Part shown: one piece after another, positions 47,016-55,545 of the stretch | Numbering within the stretch: position 1 is the first letter of the stretch | How the letters are laid out: each line of letters begins with the position of its first letter | Origin: Phoronis australis | Lineage: Eukaryota; Phoronida; Phoronidae | Assembly: GCA_002633005.1 (NCBI GenBank) | Contig: NMRA01000094.1 | Location: 247,170 to 304,651, forward strand | Direction of reading: 5' to 3' | Length of the DNA: 57,482 bases | Translations under genes and position numbers: made by a program | The notes under the pieces: model-generated | What the model was told of the DNA's origin: nothing | Databases searched by the model: none | What the model saw: only the letters and a program-made list of their open reading frames with translations

Positions 47016-47395
47016 GAACCATTGAATAATGGCGCGACGGTTTTCACAGACATGAGGTCATTTTTCATGGGCAAAAAAATCTTCACATTAAATTCAGACC
47101 CTGTGAAAAAAATAGCCGGGGTCATTTTTCACGGGGTCATTATTTAATGCTACACCGGCTCGGTTGGGTGTAGAGCATAAAAACCTAGTGGCAGCACCAC
47201 TAAGCTCCATGGCCAAACCAAAAAACCCATGACTCAAAGGCAGGACCAAAAAACTTAACTGTTTGGCTGCAAGCATAACACTGCGAGCCCGCCTTTTTTG
47301 TCCTGTGTAGCAATCTCCAATATGGTGTCATAATGACAACACGAGCTGCATGTATCTGAGTGGCGCGTGCCCGGTCTATGTAATGTCTGTGATTC

Positions 47396-48199
47396 TAAAA
47401 GTATTCTGTTGTCTGAATATAGTACCCGACGATGACATTTGACTAATATTAAAAACAGTGTTCCAGCAGCACTCTAATGTTATTTTTGTTATTTACTTCT
47501 TACAAGGTATACCTACATTTGATTGTGGGTTGATTCAGTCATGACTGAATCATTTTTGAGCCAGTACCAGATTTCAAATTTAAATGCTCTCGCTTTTCTT
47601 CCGAGAAATTCCAAATATTGAAAGGCAACAAAAATTAAGATAGGGAATATTTCATTTTTAAATCCTAATTTAGAATACGGTAATAACTAGACGTTTATTG
47701 TACAAATGCCCTTCAGCAAAGATATGGCTATTATTAGAAATAAGAATTTTCAATGCTATCGAAGTCTGTTGCGTGCAGGTTTCAATATAAATGCAAATAT
47801 GTGACTGAATTTTTCACTTATTTTAAGGAAAGGGCCTCGGAGAATGAATGGGATATTCAACGGAAGATCGAAAGATGATTCAAATCCACACCCGATTCTG
47901 GTAAAATGAACTATTTGAACGACCCCTCTCAGGGAATGCACACCAACAACCTATGAAAGGACTGTTAGAAGAACATAGAGCCACTGCAATGGGAGCCTGA
48001 ATCAGAATACAAAATATATTAATCAAAAAGTTCATAGAGTTGGTGTTTGATTTGTATTCTATGAATCATAACACCCACTGAAGGTCTAGAATTGAGCATG
48101 ATGAAATGAGATTAAAAATTGAAATTCACAACTGTACAATGGTTCCACAGTAACTATAGAGGGTAAATGTAATGACGGTGTACACACGTGTATACGTAC
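47396..48199 (-). other. Intron, unassigned
   Basis: Nothing recognised between the inverted flank at 47395 and the 60-bp exon at 48200. Confidence 0.5.
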
Positions 48200-48259
48200 G
48201 TCCATCAGTGAGACATCATGAGCGACAAGTTTACGCATCCTATCATTCACTGCACACAC
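48200..48259 (-). CDS. Armadillo-like gene, 60-bp exon
   Basis: A 20-codon exon lies between acceptor tttctttcag and donor GTACGT. It reads VCAVNDRMRKLVAHDVSLMD and is in phase 0 at both ends. It is too short to have been called from open frames alone; the splice sites and the phase match to both neighbours support it. Confidence 0.75.
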
Positions 48260-48482
48260 CTGAAAGAAAAAATGATGATTTGTCAGACTACGATGACTAA
48301 AATTTCATTTCTAATAGATAAAAAGGTACAGATTGTCCTCTGCCGCCTTGTCATGTGCAAATATCTATTAAGTCAAAATTGATTTTCTGGTTGAGACACT
48401 GTTAACAAGGTAAACGTAATCAAATCTGATTGGTGTCTGGACACCAAAATCTAAAGTTTACTTCTTCAAATAAAGACTCCTG

Positions 48483-48621
48483 GTAATCTGTCATCAGCTT
48501 CATAGGAGCACACCCACCAAGTTTCAATCTGATCCTGTAAAGTGTTTAGGAGATACAGCGGACAGACGAGACAAAGATGGCGATATGCACCCACAAGCAT
48601 ATGTGTGGGCACATAAAAATT
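48483..48621. repeat. Dispersed repeat family, copy C (3' end only)
   Basis: Shares only the last part of copies A and B: agtgtttaggagatacagc, gacagacgag, then the hairpin cccacaagcatatgtgtggg and cacataaaaat. Confidence 0.6.
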
Positions 48622-48721
48622 ACTTCTCAGCTGACTAAGGAACATGTCAAGACCTTTTATAGTTGTAAGTAATCTAAGTTTCCTCTATGGAACACTCAGG
48701 TTTATTGTCACCTTAATTCTG

Positions 48722-49400
48722 TTGTGTTCTGTGGCCCATACCATCCTACCCTAATCACACATGGTCGTGTTCCATGGCCCAGACCACCCTACCTTAATCG
48801 CTCATGGTCGTGTTCCATGGCCCATACCACCCTCGGGGCTTGGAATGACGAATGACAAAAAACGCGGAAACTTTGAAACTTTTACGGCCCAAATCATGCC
48901 CGATAACCAGCCTTGAAATGGTCAATGTGAACCTTTCCCCGACAAAAATCGGGAGGACTAAAAAAAAAAAAAACGTTACCACCATCAGTAGCATGCGTCT
49001 GCGTCCTTTTAGCTCGCCCGTCCACTCCCAACCCACACATTTTTGGCTGCAGAGCGGTAGTATTTGTCACCGCGCTTAACAATAACACGAGACGCCATTG
49101 AAAATCCAACCACGCTGTCCCAGATGCCCCGGCAATGTTGACAATTTACGTTCCTCCGAAACATAAAGAGCAACTTCTGCTTTTCGAAGTGAACGTCGTC
49201 TGCAACACCGCGGTAAGAAAGGAATTTGCCGCGGAAATTTTATATCAAATCCAATTTTTTTACGCGGAAATATTATAAAAAAAGCGGAAAGCACATTTGA
49301 AAAAAGCGGAAATCCGCGTTTCCGCGGAAAATTCCAAGCCCTGCACCCTACCCTAATCGCACATGGTCGTGTTCCATGGCCCATACCACCCTACCCTAAT
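48722..49400. repeat. Minisatellite, about 43 bp, split by a MITE
   Basis: Units tgttccatggcccataccac at 48722-48833 and again at 49344-49400, on the two sides of the 510-bp MITE. Confidence 0.85.
48834..49343. mobile_element. MITE inserted inside a 43-bp minisatellite
   Basis: Ends are CGGGGCTTGGAAT and ATTCCAAGCCCTG, flanked by CACCCT on both sides (48828-48833 and 49344-49349). The flanks are the same minisatellite, so the empty site can be read directly. The right half has at least five GCGGAAA motifs close to the end, like transposase binding sites in hAT-type elements. Confidence 0.8.
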
Positions 49401-49630
49401 CAACCCTACCTCGTACTGAGAGTAGTTTCTTTTGCAAATTTAAAACTAACTTTGGTGTGGATAACTGAACAAAAGTAAACATTTATTTGAGATAGTTATA
49501 GTTATAGTTATAGTCGTCGCTTACAACGAAATCTCCTGAATAAACACTTTTAAGTGACAGTGTTTTACATTCAAGAAATTTTTTAGAAGTTTGAAACCTT
49601 AGAATGACCAGCAAATTGCAGAGAACAAAC

Positions 49631-49983
49631 CTTCTGTATGCAAGCTGATGCTCGGCGGAACATAAAGAAATGAAGATTGTCCACAATATGTCCACATATT
49701 GTATCATCAGGTAAACTAGGTGTAATGGGCAACTGAATAATGTCTGAATGACCATACATGTTCACGTCCAAATATGGAATCAGATCCATGCGCTGATAAT
49801 CAGCCAATCCTTTTCCGAACCATTTCCACATGAAGTATTTGGCGCAGAAGTCTTTACGAAGGAACTTGCCGAATTTGGCAATACCACCACTGAAGACGAA
49901 ACGTTCACAGGCTTCCTGATGTTTTTCAACAAGAATTGAAATGATATTCACTGCTTCATAAGTGACTAGGGCATCTTTTTCAC
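49631..49983 (-). CDS. Armadillo-like gene, internal exon (353 bp)
   Basis: The acceptor is tattttttag and the donor GTTTGT. The frame begins GEKDALVTYEAVNIISILVE, continues with EACERFVFSGGIAKFGKFLR and WFGKGLADYQRMDLIPYLDV, and ends RRASACIQK. The first half is a clear helix-turn-helix pair of armadillo type; the second half, around DIIQLPITPSLPDDTICGHI, is less regular and may be a loop or a specific binding region. It ends in phase 0, matching the exon at 48259. Confidence 0.85.
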
Positions 49984-50255
49984 CTAAAAAATATGACATC
50001 TGACAGAAAAAATCCCACAAAATAGAGTGAACGTAAAACATCAGTGACAAAATACATGAACAGCATAACATCTTTACCATATTTAGAAGGGAACAATTTG
50101 TAAAATCACACTCTGCAAGGACTGACTCATAACCAGGGTGTATGTATTGGTAAACTTGAAGCACACGAGAACTCAATACACAGAAACTCTGACAACGAAT
50201 TAGGCCAGAGACTGATCTATTTATGATTAATGTAACTACCCTCCAGCACACTTAC

Positions 50256-50599
50256 CATCTGCAAATGGCATGCAAGTTTCTATGATATCTGACTTGACAA
50301 TTTTATCAATAGTCTTCAAGTCCATTTTAGAAGCTGAAATAATAAGTACAAAGTGGCGAATCACATTCATGACGTGGTAGAACGTGCTTTTCCATGGAAG
50401 TTCCACAATGGGATCAGCCTTAGTCTTGATATTGTCGATGTGCCAGTCCATGGGAAGCCGTAATACTCGTAACAATCCACTGCAGAGAGCGGGATCATAC
50501 AACTCCTGGATAAACTCACTCTTCTTCATTGCAATGTTTTTCTGTAGAAAAAGACGTGACAGTGGATCATCAAACAGAAGACCGTGGGTAAGTTTATCA
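50256..50599 (-). CDS. Armadillo-like gene, internal exon (344 bp)
   Basis: The acceptor is ccccttctag and the donor GTAAGTG. The frame reads DKLTHGLLFDDPLSRLFLQK, then ELYDPALCSGLLRVLRLPMD, and ends in MPFADG. It contains several helical segments of armadillo/HEAT type. The first base finishes a codon and the last base begins one, which matches the GT that opens the next exon at 49983. The acceptor sits at the edge of a tRNA-derived SINE duplication (50601-50790), so the present splice site may be made partly of SINE-linked sequence. Confidence 0.85.
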
Positions 50600-50644
50600 C
50601 TAGAAGGGGCAGTGTGGCTTAGTGAGATAAGAAAGTTTATCACA

Positions 50645-50790
50645 AGAGGGGGCAGTGTGGCTTAGTGGGAGAAATGTACATTTCCTTCACTAAAGGTCAT
50701 GGGTTCAAGTCTCTGGGACACGCTGCTCGACCCTTGAGTCAGATCTCTAGCTCCTCAGCTCAGTTTTAACTCTATATTAATAAAGCATAA
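50645..50790 (+). mobile_element. tRNA-derived SINE
   Basis: The head has a box A (TGGCTTAGTGG, 50658-50668) and a box B (GGTTCAAGTCT, 50702-50712) at normal tRNA spacing, and a body without coding sense. A 36-bp tandem duplication (aagtttatcac ... ggcttagtg, 50590 onward) joins it to the exon at 50599. Confidence 0.65.
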
Positions 50791-51019
50791 GAATGGCTGC
50801 ACATGATCACTGTAATGAGTGCACACAGCCAAGCAAAGTCTTCAGCAATAATGAACTGTGAGCTCTCTGAAAGACTAAAAATCTCTTCTCCGTGAAGAAC
50901 AAGTCGACATCAATTGTACAGCAGTAAGTGGTATAAATCAAAAGTTAGTTTCTTCGATTGAACACATTTTTATTGGCCCTGCAACATTTGTTATTTGGCA
51001 ATTTGGCAGCGGGCCAGTA

Positions 51020-51840
51020 AAAAAAAAACATCAAAGTGGGACAAAGAGATTTTAGCAGAGTACAGGGAACTATTTGATGTTATTTGCAAAAAAGCTTCTA
51101 GACAGATGAATGCCTTGTTCCGACTTCGAAATGTTTTAGGCATTAACAGTAAGCTTAAGTTATATTAAGCATTTATAAGATCCCATTTAAATCACTGCCC
51201 CCTCATTTGGCACCTATGTGGAATACAGAAAAGTAGAAAAATGGAAAAGATACAACACCGTGCTTTAAAATTTGTGTTCAATGACAGCGAGTCCAGCTAC
51301 TCACAACTCTTAGTTAAGGCTAGGAGCTGCTCTCTAACTAGTTGGCGGATGAAATGCTTATCTATTGAAGTATTCAAAAATGTTCATATTATTGGACCCT
51401 GTCCTTTGTCAGGAAAGCTTGAATTTAGAGTCTGGATACGGTCTCAGAGGTGAAAACTGTCTCTATGTGAAACGCTTTAATACGATGACTTACGAATGTT
51501 ACTCAATCTCCCATAAAGGTACTTTGCTGTGGAACTCATTGCCATCAGTAATGAGACAATGTACTACCTTAAATGAATTTGCCACTCTTGCTCATGATTT
51601 TTCTCCGAGATCTGCTCTTGTGAAAACTGCTATGGATGCCTACACGCTCCGTAACATGTATGTGTACTTTTGTATTTACATTTATGTTTAAGTTCTGTAT
51701 ATTCTCCGTACTGTAAAATTAGCTAGTATTTTAGTTCTGTTCATTTTGTAGATTTTAAATCTGCCGGATAATAGCACTTGTGCTAATGTTTCATTGTTAA
51801 GGTTCACCGACTTTTAAATAAAGATTATTACTACTACTAT
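51020..51840 (+). mobile_element. 5'-truncated LINE, CR1/Jockey-like 3' end
   Basis: Codes for the end of a non-LTR reverse transcriptase protein: ASRQMNALFRLRNVLGINSK, SHLNHCPLIWHLC, KMEKIQHRALKFVFNDSESS, then after a frame change LLWNSLPSVMRQCTTLNEFA. One stop (about 51168) and one frameshift (about 51440). It ends aataaagattattactact, a simple-repeat tail as in CR1-related elements. Inserted in an intron of the armadillo-like gene, antisense to it. Confidence 0.8.
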
Positions 51841-51846
51841 TACTAT

Positions 51847-51934
51847 TTGGGATGGAAAGCAAAGTTATAATCTTCCCAGCTTTGTTCAAACATCGATGCT
51901 TGCTGGGAATTTTCTAAAGTTTCTTTACCTGTAG
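51847..51934 (-). CDS. Possible exon of the armadillo-like gene beside a LINE tail
   Basis: After a good acceptor (tttttgctacag) the minus strand is open in one frame, with ETLENSQQASMFEQSWEDYN and then FAFHPK, until a stop formed at the border with the ATTACT-rich tail of the LINE at 51020-51840. Composition looks coding. No donor is seen before the LINE tail, so the exon may have been cut by the insertion. It starts with two bases of a codon, which does not match the phase-0 end of the exon at 52327. It could be chance or a damaged exon. Confidence 0.35.
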
Positions 51935-52326
51935 CAAAAATTTGGTAACAAACAGCATGTGTATAACTGTTGCTGGTTATCAACAAACATTGAAGGAAAG
52001 TTTTAGGTTTGCTCACATTTCAACTACACAGTGTATACTGCTACAAGTGACTCGAGACACAAGAGCAGATGAGTATAGATCATCAATTCCATTTTCTTCT
52101 TTTCTTTCATGGTGCCAATCTAAAAATTAGCCTGAATGGATATTTTTTCTAATCGGCACTTCGCAAAATTCATTACCCCAGTCAAGACACATTCTCTCGA
52201 CCAAGAGGAATTTTTTCTTGATTGGGGGCTGGGGCCTCAGCAAGTTTCCCACATCGGCCCTCCCAAGACATCGGGTGAAACTCTCACTCAAACTACTAGA
52301 ACCTGCTTAACTGTACATTAACTTAC

Positions 52327-52740
52327 AGATGCTACTGCATAAAAATTGCTACAAATGTAACTCAGTTGCTGAAAATTCAAAGTAATCTTTTTCTTCAGGA
52401 TGTCATCTCGTCCCAGAACCAAGAGAAATACTTTAAAGTCACAGTGTTCGCCAGTCAAATGTTGGCATAACTCAAGGCCTCTGCGTTTGCGTTCTTTCCA
52501 TGCGATATCTGGTTGGCTAAAGATTACTAGAAATTCGTCATCAGAAACCATGTTAAGGTTCAAGTTGTGAATAATAACAAACGAGAACTTCGTTAAATAA
52601 CAGGAATTTCACTCGACACGTTGTCCCATCATAGACTGTACGAGTGTCTATTGTACCATCTGGTTCATGTCGTGCGTGAACTTGTGAATTGTGAGCTTGG
52701 AATGAGTCCCAGTTCAGGCGTGTGAACTTGAGGTCTTGCA
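52327..52740 (-). CDS. Armadillo-like gene, 5' coding exon with frame break
   Basis: Two overlapping frames look coding. The upstream one (52740 to about 52590) contains FTRLNWDSFQAHNSQVHARH and ends in KFLLFNE; the second (about 52595 to 52327) contains DDEFLVIFSQPDIAWKERKR and ends AVAS before a good GTAAGT donor at 52326. The two cannot be joined by a normal intron because they lie too close, so a one-base indel (sequence error or mutation) is likely near 52585. No in-frame ATG precedes the upstream frame, so translation may instead start at the ATG near 52552. The exon ends in phase 0, while the next firm exon at 50599 starts in the third codon position, so at least one exon between them is missing or misplaced. 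Confidence 0.6.
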
Positions 52741-52759
52741 AGCTTTCGCGACATCTAGA

Positions 52760-52900
52760 TAAAGTTCAGTAGATGTCTCGCGGCTGAGAAAAATCTAACC
52801 AAAATCACGTGCTCTTATTAGAAATACGCGGCAATATCACGCAAAATCTCGCGAGGTCTTACTTTTTTAACGAGGTCCCAGGGTTAGTCCTAGTGTGACG
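52760..52900. promoter_or_regulatory. Candidate bidirectional promoter with CGCG box
   Basis: Between the two divergent 5' ends lies TCTCGCGAGG (52847-52856), one base from the palindrome TCTCGCGAGA known as a strong element of bidirectional animal promoters (bound by BANP in mammals). A half-similar GTCTCGCGG lies near 52772. The region is locally CpG-rich in an AT-rich background. Confidence 0.45.
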
Positions 52901-52961
52901 CGGACGCCGCAGGGTGCACCGCACAACGGTAGGGACTTCAGTGTGAGTTGGTTTGCCGCCG
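52900..52961 (+). other. Possible first exon of a divergent plus-strand gene
   Basis: A GC-rich stretch ends in gccgccg followed by GTAAGTGG at 52962, a strong donor, about 200 bp from the 5' end of the minus-strand armadillo-like gene. No ATG-initiated frame spans it, so it would be untranslated. The next plus-strand exon candidate is at 55124. Confidence 0.4.
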
Positions 52962-53352
52962 GTAAGTGGCTTTTGTTTTGATTATTTTTACAGTGTGTTC
53001 CGTAAGTTATCATAGACGTCCCAATTAACACTAAGCAATTTTTAGAATAGGCCTATACAAAGCAAAAGTAGGCCTACCTTTATCAGCCGTTCGACATGAC
53101 TCTTTAAATGTAGCAAAAAGAAATCTTCATCCACAACAAAACCCTGTTATCATGCAGTGACTACGACCAATTTTTATTTGATATAAACGTTGAAGGTGAA
53201 ATTTCAAAAAAAAAAAACACCGTCACGGTTTTATGAAATATAATTTCCTCATTTCGTCATTTTTATGTAAGTTTCGTTGTTTTTTTTCAAAATCATAAAC
53301 CTCTTTTTTTTGATATCCTTAAGGTGAAGCATTTCAAAAACCATTTCTAACA

Positions 53353-53432
53353 GCATTTTGGAGAACTGTCTATGAAGTATAGTACTTAACAGCGTTTTGG
53401 AGAACTGTCTATGAAGTATAGTATTTTACAGC
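53353..53432. repeat. Two-copy tandem repeat, about 40 bp
   Basis: Two copies of cagcrttttggagaactgtc followed by atgaagtatagta. Confidence 0.8.
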
Positions 53433-53562
53433 GTTTTCAGGATGAAGCACGGTATCAGACGTTTCCTGAGAATCCAATAAAACCGTTTTTGAAATATCGA
53501 AGTTTTCTAGGGTCCTTAAAAGACTTCAGTAGGTAACCACCTTAGTAAATCCACTGATTTCC

Positions 53563-53765
53563 AAGTGGTCTCAGTCAGACATACTAACATCAAGTGGTCT
53601 CAGTCAGACATACTAACATCAAGTGGTCTCAGTCAGACATACTAACATCAAGTGGTCTCAGTCAGACATACTAACATCAAGTGGTCTCAGTCAGACATAC
53701 TAACATCAAGTGGTCTCAGTCAGACATACTAACCTCAAGTGGTCTCAGTCAGACATACTAACATC
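53563..53765. repeat. Minisatellite, 29 bp x 7
   Basis: Seven exact-length units aagtggtctcagtcagacat; one has cctc for catc. Confidence 0.95.
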
Positions 53766-54001
53766 AAGTTTATATACAAAGTAGGAATGTCCACTTAAAT
53801 TACTCAAGAGTATTGAAAAACACAGAGTATTATATACATATTACGAAAATAATTAAATTATTATTGCGTTTATAAGGCCCACAGGCTTGTATAGCATGTT
53901 TTATGGCTAATTGAAATGTGCTAACGCCTCTATAAGTGGACAGTTGAGCAAAATTATATTTTTTGACAAAATCCATAATGGGCGCATGAGCTCAGTGTGA
54001 G

Positions 54002-54042
54002 CACCATAGACATCACACTATAGTATTATGATGTCTATGGTG
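54002..54042. repeat. 14-bp inverted repeat
   Basis: CACCATAGACATCA (54002-54015) and TGATGTCTATGGTG (54029-54042) with a 13-base AT-rich loop. Confidence 0.9.
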
Positions 54043-54134
54043 AGCACAATTCGTCGTAAGCGGCTGTTGTTATTTATACATTTACAAAGACTTGTGACAT
54101 TTCATTTTTCGGATAAACGTTTGTCATGAGCGGC

Positions 54135-54275
54135 GCAGCACTGAAAAAACTGGGAGGGCAAAAGCCTCTTCAGCTCCCCGTGTGGTACACCGCCTACAGA
54201 CCATGTGCGGCGTACCACTGAAAAATGAGAGAGCTATAGCCCCCCTCAGCCCTCTATGGTGCGCCACCCTTGTTT
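54135..54275 (-). repeat. Inverted relative of the repeat at 33471
   Basis: Contains ctatagcccccctcagccct and ctatggtgcgccacc, the inverse of the 33471 units, again as two diverged copies. Confidence 0.5.
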
Positions 54276-55123
54276 GTCTGTTTGTTTATGCCAACATTTT
54301 GCTATGAATAAAGAGCGATGAAAATGGCACCTATTTGAAAGTATCTGTTGTTTAATTTTAATATCTAGCACAAAATATAACGCTCCCATTGGCAAACTGT
54401 CATGACATTTATTTCAGTTAATACATACAACATGGTTTCCTATTTCCGAAGGAGGGTGACCGGTTCATGACATTGTTAGTCGTTGTAGTGCACATATCAG
54501 GCTCTTGGCAATGTTTTAGGCTGTCCGAACATGTTTTCGTTTTATAGCTTAACTAAAATTTTTATGTCAGATTGTAAATGACACGTTTGGAATTGCGCAA
54601 ACAAAATTTTACCATTAGAATATCTTAAATATGTATTTTAGACCATCACACCAGATTTTTAAAACATGCCAACATTTACCGAAAACTCACCCAAGGGCAT
54701 AATTTTGCAAATTAATTTTTCAGAAAAAACGTCCATGGGCGTACTTTTTGGTCGACGAGTTACTTTCGTAAATTCCAGGTATCCGGATGACTAATCTATA
54801 AGATGGTGAACCGGAACGACTCATGTTACGTTTATTTTCTCATCCGGTATAAGTTTAGAAATACATTCCAAGTTGGAAAAAAGTTGGAATTTACTGATAC
54901 AGATTTATGCAGTTTCGACTGTGAGTAGTTGATTTTAAGGTTATCTTCAAAAAGTTGTTACGTTTTTTGTGATCCACAAATTATACCGGTGAACACGTCA
55001 CTCATTTTTGTTTCGTGATTGAATATTTTTCAGTTGTTGTTCTGGCTAGGGGATTCTGAAAAGGTGAACATAATCACTTCTGTACGCGGTCAGATTTTGT
55101 TGCCTGGTCAAACACTGAAATAG

Positions 55124-55196
55124 GAGTATCTAACAATCCTGGTCAAAATGATCTTTGTCCTGAAGATGTGCCTGAAACAGTGGAATGTGTTAGTTG
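55124..55196 (+). CDS. Possible exon running into an assembly gap
   Basis: After ctgaaatag the frame reads VSNNPGQNDLCPEDVPETVE and CVSC before the run of N at 55197. Composition looks coding. It might be the second exon of the gene starting near 52900. The far side of the gap is a CTG repeat, so the reading frame cannot be followed. Confidence 0.35.
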
Positions 55197-55477
55197 NNNN
55201 NNNNNNNNNNNNNNNNNNNNNNNNNNNNNNNNNNNNNNNNNNNNNNNNNNNNNNNNNNNNNNNNNNNNNNNNNNNNNNNNNNNNNNNNNNNNNNNNNNNN
55301 NNNNNNNNNNNNNNNNNNNNNNNNNNNNNNNNNNNNNNNNNNNNNNNNNNNNNNNNNNNNNNNNNNNNNNNNNNNNNNNNNNNNNNNNNNNNNNNNNNNN
55401 NNNNNNNNNNNNNNNNNNNNNNNNNNNNNNNNNNNNNNNNNNNNNNNNNNNNNNNNNNNNNNNNNNNNNNNNNNNNN

Positions 55478-55545
<68 letters not shown>
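55197..55545. other. Assembly gap and CTG microsatellite
   Basis: N from 55197 to 55477, then about 22 CTG units (55478-55545). The repeat probably caused the gap and may be longer than shown. Confidence 0.95.

Larger units (their letters stand above)
43625..47395. repeat. Inverted flanking repeats around the Penelope/hAT block
   Basis: The left segment at 43629-43715 (atagaccgggcgcacacgc ... attggagagtgctac) is matched in inverted orientation at 47310-47390 (gtagcaatctccaatatgg ... gcccggtctat). The match is clear in two blocks but not continuous. The pair may be the ends of a 3.8-kb composite transposon, or two solo copies of one dispersed repeat. Confidence 0.45.
36030..52740 (-). other. 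Span of a multi-exon armadillo/HEAT-like gene
   Basis: This is the extent of the minus-strand gene whose exons are listed separately. Seven exons from 50599 to 36030 each have an AG acceptor and a GT donor, and their phases agree at every junction (1186 nt: one base finishing a codon, then 395 codons). The product consists of short, leucine-rich amphipathic helix pairs, for example EAVNIISILVEKHQEACERF and RTHFCILAIGHLALTSDLSH, which is the pattern of armadillo or HEAT repeats that act as protein-binding scaffolds. I do not recognise the family. No membrane segment or catalytic motif is visible. The 3' end was not found; the last exon seen ends in phase 0. Introns hold a LINE, a SINE, a Penelope-like element, hAT-like MITEs and many minisatellites. 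Confidence 0.8.
52962..55123 (+). other. Possible first intron of the divergent gene
   Basis: Holds two arrays (53353, 53563), the 14-bp inverted repeat (54002) and the GC-rich repeat (54135). No coding exon seen. Confidence 0.4.

Noticed and set aside
48894-49384. Minus-strand frames of 71 and 102 residues
   Set aside because: They coincide with the GCGGAAA-rich MITE and cross its border into the minisatellite.
50645-50730. A functional tRNA gene
   Set aside because: Box A and box B are present, but the acceptor and anticodon stems do not pair properly; a SINE head fits better.
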